Of a DNA stretch of 64,000 bases, positions 49,011 to 58,249 are shown piece after piece. Each line of letters starts with the position of its first letter. Position 1 is the stretch's first letter. The stretch is from Pseudoalteromonas lipolytica. GTDB lineage: Bacteria > Pseudomonadota > Gammaproteobacteria > Enterobacterales > Alteromonadaceae. Position numbers and translations under genes: made by a program. Where the stretch lies: contig NZ_LJTC01000001.1 in NCBI RefSeq assembly GCF_001306915.1, forward strand, positions 33,328 to 97,327. Direction: 5' to 3'. Under the pieces are notes generated by a model that was given only the letters and a program-made list of their open reading frames with translations, was not told the origin of the DNA and did not search any database.

Positions 49011-51551
49011 CTATTTAAATTGTGAGGCAATAAAGCTTAGATACTCATTAATCGGCACCGCTTTGCTGTAATAATAGCCTTGCCCTTGATCTGCGCCCAT
49101 CTTGATCAGCATTTTTTCTGTTTCTTGGTCTTCAATGCCTTCGATGGTGATATTCATATCAAGGTTATGAGCCATATCAATAGCCGTTTTTACCACTACC
49201 TGGTTGGTGGTATTATTCACTAAATCCAGAATAAAGCTCTTATCGACTTTAATCGTACTAAATGAATAATTTACCAAGTAGTTTAACGACGAATAACCAG
49301 TACCAAAATCATCGAGTACCACCTTGCTACCGAGTTTATTAAGTTCGCTGATAAAGCTGACCATTTCATCATGGTTTTTGATAAGCGCAAACTCAGTTAA
49401 TTCAAACTTTAGCTGATCCGCAGTAATGCCATGCTTTAAAATGGTGTTTTCGACTTTTTCGACAAGCTTAGGGATCGCGAGATTCTTGGCACTTAAATTA
49501 ACGCTAATGGTATGGTCGCGATAGCCTTGTCGATTAAGCTGGGCAGCGGCTAGGCAAGCCTGATCAATCACCCATAAGCTCAACTCGTTAATTAAACCAG
49601 TACGTTCAGCCAATAAAATGAGTTGCTCAATATCCAGGTATTTCCCTGCTGTAGGCCAGCGTAACAATGCCTCTGCGCCACAGGTAGCACCGCTGCGTAA
49701 ATTGATTATGGGCTGTAAGTAAATGGCTAAGGTATTGCTTCGCATTGCTTGTTGTAACTCGGCGGCAAGGCTGACATCCATATCGATATGCGGTGTGTTA
49801 AAGTCGATGTTTTGCTGCTTTTGTGACAGACCTAAGTAGCCACGTTGTAGCCAAATATCAAAGCCATCATCACTAACCGGTTCGGTAATGCTATGGCGGT
49901 AGTAAAGCTGCAGGTCTAAGCCTGCCACTTTATATTGTTTAGGCAGCTGTTTGCATAAGTTGCTAAGTTCTTGGTGTAGCTCTGCTTGTGATTGAATTTT
50001 GGTAGAAATAAAAGCCAGTACACCATTGCCTAAGTCAGCTATTTTTGGACTGTTATCTAATGCCGATTCTAAATTAATAAATTGCCTATTCTTATTAATT
50101 TGGTGCTCTAGCGATTGGGCAACAGTAATAATTATTTGGCTGCTTTGACTTGGCTTTAGAATGCTCATAAGGGCATTGAATTGCTCTATTTTCACTAAAC
50201 AAAGGTTAGCGAGTCTTTGCTCCGAGGCAATCGCCATATAGGCTTGTTTGAGCATTGCTTGGTTGAGTAGCTCAGTTTGTTGCGTATGGGTTGCATGATA
50301 CAGCGCTTTTTCACGTTGATAACGAACACGGTCTGCCAGCGCCATTGCCATAAGCACAATCTCACAGAGAATGGCGACTAAAAATATGTGCCTAACAGCA
50401 AAACTGTAGGGAATAAAGCCCGTTAGTTCTAACGGCTGAATGGCAGCGCCTACAATCAGTGGCACCCACGACATGACATAAAACTTTGCCCACCGAAAAC
50501 CACTCACCAACTTTTTGTAAATCATGCAAATACATAAAATGTATAACGGCACCATGATGGCAAAAAAGATTTTCGAGGAATGGTATTCCAACATAAAAAA
50601 GCTGAGCAAACCGAGGCTGAACAGCAAGGCTAAAAAGCTGATACTGAGTTTGTATAAGCGGCAATTGTCTTTATGGTAGCGTAAGAACATGGTGCAAAAG
50701 GCGACGGTGAAAAATGCAATCGCGTAGTTACTGAAGACCACTTGCTCATTAAAAAAGATTTGCCACGATAACGGCCATAAATAAAAACCAAAGCCTAGCA
50801 CTGAGCCCATAAGTAGTAGTGCTGAGATGATGTAGCCTATATAAATAAGATAGACGCGGTCACGGATCCCTAAAAATAATACCAAGTTATACAGAGCTGC
50901 CATGATCAGCACACCAATGAAGATCCCCCAAATTCCTGATTGCGAACGTAGTAGGTCTTGAAACTCTTTTTCACCATAAATATTAATAGGTGTTTTGCTA
51001 ATCCCAACCGTATCTATTTTTATAATGAGGGATGTTTGTTCATAGCCCTGCATGGTGAGCATGCTGTGCGGTGTACTGTATTGAAACAAACTAAGGCCAG
51101 AGATTTTATCACCTAGCTCGGTTGTATCTATAAGCTGCCCTGTATCATCAACATGATAAACGCTAAGGTAATCAACCATAGGGTTGTCAAAGTGAATCGC
51201 CAGCTCCACAGGCTTAGCTTGACGGTTTTCTAAATCAAGCTTTAACCAATAATCTTGCGCAGCTAAATCCCATTCAACATCTTTAAAAGGGCGATGTTTA
51301 AGCTTGTCTGGCTCAGCTAAAAACTGCTCGAGTGTTAGCGCTTTACTGCTATCTATTCGATACGCCGTATTACTGTAGATGGGGGCTGTTTTATCTATGG
51401 TGTAGCGGGTAGGGCTGGCTAAATGTGCAGCTAGGGTAGCAATGATAAAAAACAAAATTGTCAGAATAAGAAATGAAACAAAGTTATATTTCAGTGCTTT
51501 ATTATTCAAAATTAGTTCTTTATCTAGGTAAATATTCTCATAGTGTAGCAT
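49011..51551 (-). CDS. 7TM-DISM sensor with degenerate GGDEF and EAL phosphodiesterase
   Basis: Inner-membrane protein of 846 aa. After one N-terminal helix (about 25-45) comes a periplasmic DISM extracellular domain (about 55-185), then seven membrane helices (about 205-405). A GGDEF-like domain (about 430-585) lacks the GGDEF signature. The EAL domain (about 600-846) keeps EALLRW near 626, DDFGTGYS and GIEDQE. It therefore probably degrades c-di-GMP, with the dead cyclase domain as regulator. The periplasmic part may sense a carbohydrate-like ligand (family-based). Confidence 0.9.
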   Translation of the reverse strand: MLHYENIYLDKELILNNKALKYNFVSFLILTILFFIIATLAAHLASPTRYTIDKTAPIYSNTAYRIDSSKALTLEQFLAEPDKLKHRPFKDVEWDLAAQDYWLKLDLENRQAKPVELAIHFDNPMVDYLSVYHVDDTGQLIDTTELGDKISGLSLFQYSTPHSMLTMQGYEQTSLIIKIDTVGISKTPINIYGEKEFQDLLRSQSGIWGIFIGVLIMAALYNLVLFLGIRDRVYLIYIGYIISALLLMGSVLGFGFYLWPLSWQIFFNEQVVFSNYAIAFFTVAFCTMFLRYHKDNCRLYKLSISFLALLFSLGLLSFFMLEYHSSKIFFAIMVPLYILCICMIYKKLVSGFRWAKFYVMSWVPLIVGAAIQPLELTGFIPYSFAVRHIFLVAILCEIVLMAMALADRVRYQREKALYHATHTQQTELLNQAMLKQAYMAIASEQRLANLCLVKIEQFNALMSILKPSQSSQIIITVAQSLEHQINKNRQFINLESALDNSPKIADLGNGVLAFISTKIQSQAELHQELSNLCKQLPKQYKVAGLDLQLYYRHSITEPVSDDGFDIWLQRGYLGLSQKQQNIDFNTPHIDMDVSLAAELQQAMRSNTLAIYLQPIINLRSGATCGAEALLRWPTAGKYLDIEQLILLAERTGLINELSLWVIDQACLAAAQLNRQGYRDHTISVNLSAKNLAIPKLVEKVENTILKHGITADQLKFELTEFALIKNHDEMVSFISELNKLGSKVVLDDFGTGYSSLNYLVNYSFSTIKVDKSFILDLVNNTTNQVVVKTAIDMAHNLDMNITIEGIEDQETEKMLIKMGADQGQGYYYSKAVPINEYLSFIASQFK

Positions 51552-51582
51552 TAAAAAAGCGCAGATAAACTGCGCTTTTTTC
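51552..51582 (-). terminator. Terminator after purD
   Basis: AAAAAAGCGCAG-ATAAA-CTGCGCTTTTTT hairpin immediately after purD. It also lies right before the DISM-EAL start, so that gene's leader begins in it or its promoter is further upstream in purD. Confidence 0.9.
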
Positions 51583-51602
51583 AGAATTAGACTGGTTTGA
51601 CC

Positions 51603-52889
51603 TTAATTCTGTTCGCGAGCAATTGCACGATAGGCGATATCAGTACGATATTCCATGCCTTCCCAGCTGATTTGATCAACTAGTTTATAAGCACGTTGCT
51701 GCGCTTCAGTTACAGTGTTGCCAAGTGCCGTAGCACACAGTACACGACCGCCAGCTGTTACTACGTTGTCGCCGTCTTGCTTAGTCCCTGCGTGGAATAC
51801 TTTCTCACCTTCAGGGTAAGTAACTTGCAAGCCATTGATAGTGTCACCTTTCGGGTAGCTATCTGGGTAGCCTTTAGCTGCTAATACAACACCGACTGCT
51901 GCACGTGGGTCGAACTCGATTGCTGTTTTATCTAGTTCTTCACGGTTAGCCGCTTCGATAAGTTCAACAAGGTCAGACTTAAGACGAAGCATCATAGGTT
52001 GTGTTTCAGGGTCGCCAAAACGACAGTTGTATTCGATTACTTTTGGCGTACCATCAGCGGTGATCATTAAACCAGCGTATAAGAAACCAGTGTAAGGGTG
52101 GCCTTCTTTTGCCATACCTTCAACTGTTGGATTGATCACTTCGTTCATAATACGTTGGTGAATTTCATCAGTCACCACTGGAGCAGGTGAGTATGCACCC
52201 ATGCCACCAGTGTTTGGACCTTGGTCACCGTTGTAAGCGCGTTTGTGGTCTTGGCTAGTTGCAAATGGCAGTACGTTTTTGCCATCAACCATCACGATGA
52301 AAGAAGCTTCTTCACCTTCTAAGAACTCTTCGATAACTACACGGCTTCCCGCTTCACCAAAGCTGTTGCCTGCAAGCATATCGCGGATAGCTTCTTCAGC
52401 TTCAAGCTCAGTCATCGCAACGATAACGCCTTTACCAGCTGCTAAGCCGTCAGCTTTAACAACAATTGGCGCACCTTTTTCTTTTAGGTAAGCCAGTGCA
52501 GGCTCGATTTGTTCAAACGTTTGGTAATCAGCTGTTGGAATGTCGTGACGTGCTAAGAAGTCTTTAGTGAATGACTTAGAGCCTTCTAGCTGTGCAGCAC
52601 CTGCTGTTGGGCCAAAGATAGCTAGACCGTTTTCACGGAATGTATCAACTACACCTAAAACAAGCGGTACTTCTGGACCAACAATAGTTAACTCAACGTT
52701 GTTTTCTTTAGCAAAAGTAACTAAACCTGCTAGGTCTTCAACGTTGATAGCTACGTTTTCAAGTTTTGGCTCTAGTGCAGTACCTGCGTTACCAGGAGCT
52801 ACGAAAACGGTGTTTACTTTAGTATTTTGTGCAGCCTTAAACGCAAGAGCGTGTTCGCGGCCGCCACTGCCGATGACGAGTACATTCAT
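51603..52889 (-). CDS. purD: Phosphoribosylamine-glycine ligase
   Basis: Second step of purine synthesis (GAR synthetase), an ATP-grasp enzyme of 428 aa. MNVLVIGSGGREHALA at the start, VKADGLAAGKGV and the metal-binding EYNCRFGDPETQ are family signatures. In E. coli purD follows purH directly; here a methyltransferase gene sits between them, and purD begins 15 bp after that gene's stop, so it is probably transcribed with it. Confidence 0.97.
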   Translation of the reverse strand: MNVLVIGSGGREHALAFKAAQNTKVNTVFVAPGNAGTALEPKLENVAINVEDLAGLVTFAKENNVELTIVGPEVPLVLGVVDTFRENGLAIFGPTAGAAQLEGSKSFTKDFLARHDIPTADYQTFEQIEPALAYLKEKGAPIVVKADGLAAGKGVIVAMTELEAEEAIRDMLAGNSFGEAGSRVVIEEFLEGEEASFIVMVDGKNVLPFATSQDHKRAYNGDQGPNTGGMGAYSPAPVVTDEIHQRIMNEVINPTVEGMAKEGHPYTGFLYAGLMITADGTPKVIEYNCRFGDPETQPMMLRLKSDLVELIEAANREELDKTAIEFDPRAAVGVVLAAKGYPDSYPKGDTINGLQVTYPEGEKVFHAGTKQDGDNVVTAGGRVLCATALGNTVTEAQQRAYKLVDQISWEGMEYRTDIAYRAIAREQN

Positions 52890-52904
52890 GGCGTATAATC
52901 CTAT

Positions 52905-53729
52905 TTATAGCGGTTTTTTAAACTTCAGCGTCATACGATCACTTTCACCAATCGCTTTATACTTCGCGGCATCTTGCTCGCCTAAACGAAGGCTTGGTGG
53001 TAGTGTCCACACCCCTTTAGGGTGATCTGCTGTATCAAGTGGGTTTGCATTAATGTCACTGCTTGCCACCAGTTCAAAGCCAGCTTGCTTTGCAATATCA
53101 ACTACATAGCTTTGCTTCATATAACCTGATGATTTCTGATCTTCATCGCTGCGCGCTTCAGGTAGACGGTGTTCAACCACACCTAAAGTGCCGCCTGGTT
53201 TAAGTGCTTTATAAAATGCTTTAAACGCACTTAACGCGCCTTCTTTATCTTTACCCATGTACCAGTTGTGTACATTTCTAAATGTTAAGACAAGATCTGC
53301 GCTACCCGCTGGTGCAATATCAAGATGTGTTACTGGTGCAAATTCAGTTAGTTTAACTTCACTGAAGCGTGCGTCATCGCTCATCTTTTTCTTAAAACCA
53401 GCTAATGAACGTTGGTAATAACCCACCTCAGAATCAGCTGGGAAATGTGCCGCGTAGTAAACACCATGGCCTTTTACAGCTGGCGCAAGGATTTCGCTGT
53501 ACCAACCACCGCCCGGCGCAATTTCAACAACGGTCATGTTTGGCTTAAAGCCAAAGAACTCAAGTGTCTCAACTGGATGGCGATATTGATCACGTGCGCT
53601 ATTTTTAGTATCACGTTCGCTTGATTGCACGGCTTGTGTAAGCGCTGATTCATGGTCATGGCTTAGAGCCTGTGCTGATGTCAGTGCAAGGCTGGCAACA
53701 AGTAACGATTTTACGGCAAATTTCATCAT
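52905..53729 (-). CDS. Exported class I SAM-dependent methyltransferase-like protein
   Basis: Protein of 274 aa with a signal peptide (about 1-23, ending in ALS/HDHE). The mature part is a methyltransferase fold: VVEIAPGGGWYSEILAP holds the SAM-binding motif, and DLVLTFRNVHNW and GGTLGVVEH follow. A SAM enzyme in the periplasm is odd, since SAM is not known to be there; the family is nevertheless widespread in proteobacteria as a predicted exported methyltransferase. It lies between purH and purD. Role unknown. ATG 53729 or 53726. Confidence 0.85.
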   Translation of the reverse strand: MMKFAVKSLLVASLALTSAQALSHDHESALTQAVQSSERDTKNSARDQYRHPVETLEFFGFKPNMTVVEIAPGGGWYSEILAPAVKGHGVYYAAHFPADSEVGYYQRSLAGFKKKMSDDARFSEVKLTEFAPVTHLDIAPAGSADLVLTFRNVHNWYMGKDKEGALSAFKAFYKALKPGGTLGVVEHRLPEARSDEDQKSSGYMKQSYVVDIAKQAGFELVASSDINANPLDTADHPKGVWTLPPSLRLGEQDAAKYKAIGESDRMTLKFKKPL

Positions 53730-53789
53730 CTATTCCTTCATTATATGGGCAATTATTATTAATCAGAATACGTGAATTTGTGGCAAACA

Positions 53790-53822
53790 AAAAGGGTTAA
53801 GCTATGTGCTTAACCCTTTATG
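53790..53822 (-). terminator. Terminator after purH
   Basis: AAAGGGTTAAGC-ACATA-GCTTAACCCTTT hairpin with a T-rich tail on the minus strand. It separates purH from the methyltransferase-purD pair. Confidence 0.85.
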
Positions 53823-53825
53823 TGA

Positions 53826-55412
53826 TTAGTGGCGGAAATGGCGCATACCTGTAAATACCATTGCCATACCAGCTTCGTCAGCTGCAGCGATAACTTCTTC
53901 ATCGCGCATTGAGCCACCTGGTTGAATAACTGCGGTAATGCCAGCCTCTGCTGCTGCATCAATACCGTCACGGAATGGGAAGAATGCATCCGATGCCATA
54001 ACTGAACCTTTAACTTCAAGGTTTTCGTCAGCGGCTTTGATACCCGCAATTTTAGCTGAGTAAACACGGCTCATTTGGCCTGCACCTACACCAATCGTCA
54101 TACCGTCACGTGCATAAACGATTGCGTTAGACTTAACGAATTTAGCTACTTTCCAGCAGAATAAAAGATCTTTTAATTCTTGCTCAGTTGGTTGGCGCTT
54201 AGATACAACTTTAAGGTCGCCTTGTGTAACCATACCTAGGTCGCGGTCTTGAACTAGAATACCGCCATTAACACGCTTGATGTCGTGACCTGTTGCATTA
54301 CCCGTCCATTCACCACATTCTAATAAACGAACGTTTTGCTTAGCAGATACGATTTGTGCAGCTGCTTCAGATACTTTAGGTGCAATGATAACTTCAACGA
54401 ATTGACGAGCAACAATTGCTTCAGCTGTGTCTGCATCAAGTTCTTTATTGAATGCGATGATGCCACCAAATGCTGATGTAGGGTCAGTTTTGAATGCACG
54501 ATCATAAGCTTCAAGAATGTTGTCACCAATTGACACACCACAAGGGTTCGCATGTTTTACGATAACACACGCTGGTACGTCGAATTCTTTTACACACTCT
54601 AATGCTGCGTCAGTATCAGCAATGTTGTTGTAAGAAAGTGCTTTACCTTGCAGTTGAACTGCCGTCGCAACAGATGCTTCAGTTAAGTCGTTTTCAACAT
54701 AAAAAGCAGCGTCTTGGTGTGAGTTCTCACCGTAGCGCATATCTTGCTTCTTAGTGAACTGCATGTTGATAGTGCGTGGGAACTTAGTCTCTTCAGCAGC
54801 TTCCTCTGTGTAGTCAGGAACCATTTTTCCGAAGTAGTTTGCAATCATGCCATCGTACTGAGCTGTGTGCTCGTAAGCCGCAATAGCTAGATCAAAACGT
54901 GTTTTATACGTTGTTGAACCGTTGTTGCTTTGCATTTCGCTGATCACGCGGTCGTAATCTTTTGCATTTACCACGATAGTTACGTCTTTATGGTTTTTCG
55001 CCGCAGCGCGAACCATAGTTGGACCACCGATATCAATGTTTTCAATCGCATCTTCTAGGCTGCAGTCTTCTTTCGCAACAGTGTTTGCGAAGGGGTATAA
55101 GTTAACTACAACGATATCGATAGCAGAGATGTTATTCTCGCTCATTACGTCTTCATCTTGACCGCGACGCGCTAAGATGCCGCCGTGAATTTTTGGATGA
55201 AGTGTTTTTACGCGACCATCCATGATCTCAGGGTGACCAGTATGGTCAGATACTTCAGTGACTTTGATGCCGTTATCAGCAAGTAATTTGCAAGTACCGC
55301 CAGTTGATAAAATATCCACGCCTTGTGCTTCAAGAGCGCGAGCAAATTCAACGATACCGGTTTTATCTGACACACTTAATAGTGCGCGACGAATTGGACG
55401 ATGTGTATCCAT
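53826..55412 (-). CDS. purH: Bifunctional AICAR formyltransferase / IMP cyclohydrolase
   Basis: Catalyses the last two steps to IMP. The protein has 528 aa, as in E. coli. The N-terminal MGS-like IMP cyclohydrolase domain has [10 protein letters not shown] and [12 protein letters not shown]; the C-terminal AICAR transformylase domain has [12 protein letters not shown] and [12 protein letters not shown]. The protein ends MRHFRH. It has its own terminator and is therefore not a simple purHD operon. Confidence 0.97.
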   Translation of the reverse strand: MDTHRPIRRALLSVSDKTGIVEFARALEAQGVDILSTGGTCKLLADNGIKVTEVSDHTGHPEIMDGRVKTLHPKIHGGILARRGQDEDVMSENNISAIDIVVVNLYPFANTVAKEDCSLEDAIENIDIGGPTMVRAAAKNHKDVTIVVNAKDYDRVISEMQSNNGSTTYKTRFDLAIAAYEHTAQYDGMIANYFGKMVPDYTEEAAEETKFPRTINMQFTKKQDMRYGENSHQDAAFYVENDLTEASVATAVQLQGKALSYNNIADTDAALECVKEFDVPACVIVKHANPCGVSIGDNILEAYDRAFKTDPTSAFGGIIAFNKELDADTAEAIVARQFVEVIIAPKVSEAAAQIVSAKQNVRLLECGEWTGNATGHDIKRVNGGILVQDRDLGMVTQGDLKVVSKRQPTEQELKDLLFCWKVAKFVKSNAIVYARDGMTIGVGAGQMSRVYSAKIAGIKAADENLEVKGSVMASDAFFPFRDGIDAAAEAGITAVIQPGGSMRDEEVIAAADEAGMAMVFTGMRHFRH

Positions 55413-55530
55413 TGTAGTTTTGATTACCTCAATGTTTGAGCTAGCTTAGAAAGGCGGTATTTTAACTGAATCTGCTTTAAAAAACGACGTTTAAAGCGTG
55501 AGGATTTTGCATAGTTTTTAACAGCTATAA

Positions 55531-55556
55531 AAAAAGCACCCTAAGGTGCTTTTTTC
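55531..55556 (-). terminator. Terminator downstream of fis
   Basis: AAAAAGCACC-CTAA-GGTGCTTTTTT hairpin. It is the first terminator after dusB-fis, and lies beyond the MITE-like element. Confidence 0.8.
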
Positions 55557-55558
55557 AA

Positions 55559-55597
55559 AACTTTTATATCAGTTCTTTAAAAACTTTTATATCAGTT
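55559..55597. repeat. Short direct repeat at the left end of MITE-like copy B
   Basis: AACTTTTATATCAGTT occurs at 55559-55574 and again at 55582-55597, 23 bp apart. It includes the first bases of the element's terminal repeat. Confidence 0.7.
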
Positions 55598-55750
55598 GTA
55601 TTGGATTAGTAAGCAATTATAACAACAGAGAAATAAGTCAATAACAAGGCAAAAATTTTGCAGTGTAGTTATTCTACATAAGAAATTTTTAACGCAGTTA
55701 GGGACTTATTTAGCTCGTTAGAATGATTACGGTTTCAATACAACTGGTAT
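55589..55750. repeat. MITE-like repeat, copy B (about 162 bp)
   Basis: Bounded by ATATCAGTTGTATTG on the left and the reverse complement of ATACCAGTTGTATTG on the right (one mismatch in 15). The right end touches the fis stop codon. The inner sequence aligns with the minus strand of copy A (13856-14015). The terminal arms differ more between copies than the core does. Confidence 0.75.
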
Positions 55751-56040
55751 CAGTTCATGCCGTATTTTTTAAGCTTCTTACGTAAAGTACCACGGTTGAT
55801 ACCTAGTAAGATTGCAGCACGAGTTTGGTTACCACGCGTGTACGTCATTACTTCTTCAAGTAATGGTGCTTCTAGCTCAGAAAGAACAAGGTCGTATACG
55901 TCTTGTACGTCTTGACCATTAAGTTGCTTTAAGTAGTGATGAACAGCTTTTTTCACTGCATCACGCAACGGCTGTGGTTTCTCGTGTGACTGTACATGAG
56001 GGTTTGTGATAAATGGAGAAGTCACGTTTTGTTCGAACAT
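55750..56040 (-). CDS. fis: Nucleoid-associated protein Fis
   Basis: Homodimeric DNA-bending protein of 96 aa (E. coli Fis: 98) that activates rRNA and tRNA promoters and shapes the nucleoid. The C-terminal helix-turn-helix ([29 protein letters not shown] region) is nearly identical to the family; the N-terminal arm is slightly different. It follows dusB after 21 bp, the conserved dusB-fis operon. Confidence 0.97.
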   Translation of the reverse strand: MFEQNVTSPFITNPHVQSHEKPQPLRDAVKKAVHHYLKQLNGQDVQDVYDLVLSELEAPLLEEVMTYTRGNQTRAAILLGINRGTLRKKLKKYGMN

Positions 56041-56061
56041 CGTTATATGTCTCTTTCTTTC

Positions 56062-57033
56062 TTAGTTAGCTGCTAGTGTTTTAAAGTATTCTTCTAATGC
56101 GTCGACTTGTGCCTGTGGGTTATCTAACGCATTAAATACTCGCCTAAACTGACCGTCACTGTCATGGGTTTGCAAATACCAAGATACATGCTTTCGAGCG
56201 ATACGCGCTCCCATTGGCTCCCCGTAAAACTGATGAAGATTGTCTAAATGCTCCATCAAAATGCTACGCACCTCTGCAATTTCAGGTGCTGGCAAATGTT
56301 CTCCAGTTCGCAAATAGTGGTCTATCTCCCTAAAAATCCAAGGGCGACCTTGGGCGGCTCGACCAATCATAATGGCATCTGCACCCGTATAATCCAAAAC
56401 CTGCTTTGCTTTTTCTGGTGAAGTAATATCACCATTGGCAACGACAGGGATAGACACTGAACGTTTAATATCCCTAATTGTGGCGTACTCTGCTTCACCT
56501 TTATACATACATGCGCGCGTTCGCCCATGTACTGCCAGTGAGGCAATGCCATAACGTTCAGCTATTCTCGCAATCTCGACACCATTACGGTTATCCTGAT
56601 CCCATCCAGTACGGATTTTTAAAGTGACAGGGACATCAACAGCGTTTACAACGGCATCGAGTATCTCTTGTACTAATTCAGGAAACTGTAATAAGGCAGA
56701 GCCTGCGAGTTTCTTATTCACTTTTTTAGCTGGGCACCCCATATTGATATCTATGATCTGTGCACCATTGCTGACATTGAATTGTGCTGCCTGTGCCATA
56801 AGCTCAGGATCGGCTCCGGCGATTTGCACCGAACGAATTCCCGATTCACCGCTGTGATCCATACGGTTCATCGATTTTTCAGTTTTCCATACTTTCGGGT
56901 TTGACGAGAGCATTTCAGAAACAGCAAGGCCCGCACCTAAGCGACGGCAAAGTTGTCTAAATGGTCTGTCTGTAATGCCTGCCATTGGCGCGACAATTAC
57001 ATTGTTCTCAAGTTGGTATGAACCGATACGCAC
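56062..57033 (-). CDS. dusB: tRNA-dihydrouridine synthase B
   Basis: FMN-dependent reductase making dihydrouridine in tRNA. The 323-aa protein has [12 protein letters not shown] at the N-terminus, the [11 protein letters not shown] loop with the catalytic cysteine, KIRTGWD and the FMN-binding ANGDITSP and GRAAQGRPW segments. It is first in the dusB-fis operon, under a promoter with a GC-rich start region. Confidence 0.97.
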   Translation of the reverse strand: MRIGSYQLENNVIVAPMAGITDRPFRQLCRRLGAGLAVSEMLSSNPKVWKTEKSMNRMDHSGESGIRSVQIAGADPELMAQAAQFNVSNGAQIIDINMGCPAKKVNKKLAGSALLQFPELVQEILDAVVNAVDVPVTLKIRTGWDQDNRNGVEIARIAERYGIASLAVHGRTRACMYKGEAEYATIRDIKRSVSIPVVANGDITSPEKAKQVLDYTGADAIMIGRAAQGRPWIFREIDHYLRTGEHLPAPEIAEVRSILMEHLDNLHQFYGEPMGARIARKHVSWYLQTHDSDGQFRRVFNALDNPQAQVDALEEYFKTLAAN

Positions 57034-57067
57034 TGTTATTCAATTGGCCTCTTTTCAAGGGGCGCTA

Positions 57068-57096
57068 AGTTTACGGTTTTTTTGGCAAAAATCAAA
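57068..57096 (-). promoter_or_regulatory. Predicted dusB-fis promoter with GC-rich discriminator
   Basis: On the minus strand TTTGAT (57091-57096) and TAAACT (57068-57073) are 17 bp apart. They are followed by GCGCCCC at the start region, the kind of discriminator that makes fis promoters sensitive to ppGpp in enteric bacteria. Confidence 0.55.
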
Positions 57097-57232
57097 GGCT
57101 ATAAATTGAACAAAAGTGACTTTTTTTTGCCCTTTTCGTATTGACTTTTGATAACAGTTTGACGGGTAGGTTGATTTGTTTGATATTTAAACAGAATTTT
57201 TTTTACTCGCAAAAAAGTGCGAAACGATTAAC

Positions 57233-57272
57233 TGTAAAAATAAGGTAAAGCCTGTTAAATATAGGCTTTACC
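57233..57272 (-). terminator. Terminator after prmA
   Basis: GGTAAAGCCT-ATATTTAAC-AGGCTTTACC stem, followed by TTATTTTTA on the minus strand. Confidence 0.8.
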
Positions 57273-57303
57273 TATTATGTTTGAGTAAATGCTCTAGTGC
57301 TGT

Positions 57304-58185
57304 TTAAGCTTTTTTGACGCCGCTGATACGGGTCCATTCACCTTCAACAGCCACTTCATCAAGTGCTAAAAACGGGGCATAAACATCGGCTACAGACTGA
57401 GCTTGTTCTTCTAAAATTCCTGACATAGCAATTTTACCATTCGGTTTTAAAAGACCTAAAATCACTTCATGTAGTTCACGAAGTGGTTGAGCTAAGATGT
57501 TTGCAACCACAATATCGGCTGTAAACTCTGGTTGATCTTCAGGTAAATACACTTCAAGTTTATCTGCAACGCCATTACGTTTTGCATTATCGCGGCTTGC
57601 TTCAAGGGCTTGAGGATCTATATCGATACCGATCATACGCTCTGCCCCGAGTTTGATCGCCGCAATTCCTAAAATACCTGAGCCACAACCAAAGTCGACC
57701 ACGGTTTTACCTGTTAAATCTTGGCTTTCTAGCCACTTTAAACAAAGCGCAGTGGTTGCATGGGTACCTGTGCCAAAAGCAAGGCCAGGGTCGAGCAATA
57801 CATTAACCGCATCAGGGTCGGGAATATCGCGCCAACTTGGACAGATCCATAAGCGATCACCAAATTGAATAGGGTGGAAGTTATCCATCCACTCACGCTC
57901 CCAATCTTTATCTTCAAGCTGTTCAATTTTATAAACGAGCTTATCGGCGAGTGTTGCTTCAGCATTTAATGTTGCTACAACGCTGTCCATATCATGGTTT
58001 GCGTCATACAGGCCAATCACTGTGGTATCAGCCCATAACTGCACAGTACCAAGCTTTGGCTCATAAATAGGAGTATCTTTGGCATCAACATAAGTGACTG
58101 AGGCACTGCCAGTGTCCATGAGTAAGTCGCTGATTAATTCAGCGTTGTCTGCGTTTGCATTGATGCGAATTTGGATCCAAGCCAT
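57304..58185 (-). CDS. prmA: Ribosomal protein L11 methyltransferase
   Basis: Trimethylates lysines and the N-terminus of L11 with SAM. The protein is 293 aa, as in E. coli. It has an N-terminal substrate-recognition domain (about 1-60), [14 protein letters not shown], the SAM loop [13 protein letters not shown] and the NILAQPL motif. It is upstream of dusB-fis, as in E. coli, but separated by a terminator. Confidence 0.96.
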   Translation of the reverse strand: MAWIQIRINANADNAELISDLLMDTGSASVTYVDAKDTPIYEPKLGTVQLWADTTVIGLYDANHDMDSVVATLNAEATLADKLVYKIEQLEDKDWEREWMDNFHPIQFGDRLWICPSWRDIPDPDAVNVLLDPGLAFGTGTHATTALCLKWLESQDLTGKTVVDFGCGSGILGIAAIKLGAERMIGIDIDPQALEASRDNAKRNGVADKLEVYLPEDQPEFTADIVVANILAQPLRELHEVILGLLKPNGKIAMSGILEEQAQSVADVYAPFLALDEVAVEGEWTRISGVKKA

Positions 58186-58202
58186 GAATATCTCTCGAAT
58201 AG

Positions 58203-58230
58203 AAAAAAGGCCGCAACAGCGGCCTTTTAG
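58203..58230 (-). terminator. Terminator after rpoD
   Basis: AAAAGGCCGC-TGTT-GCGGCCTTTTTT hairpin with T-tract on the minus strand. Confidence 0.9.
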
Positions 58231-58249
58231 TTAATAACACGATACTAAA

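Larger units (their letters stand above)
55413..55749. other. Intergenic region purH-fis
   Basis: About 337 bp without a gene. It holds the purH promoter region near 55413-55520, a hairpin terminator (55531-55556), a 16-bp direct repeat, and the MITE-like copy B. A partial PurR-like sequence lies near 55480-55500, but it is too weak to call. Confidence 0.6.

Noticed and set aside
52567..53025. Plus-strand frame of 152 codons over purD and the methyltransferase
   Set aside because: It is antisense to two well-supported genes and crosses their boundary, with no recognisable domain.
55480..55500. Possible PurR operator upstream of purH
   Set aside because: Only half of the palindrome matches the consensus.
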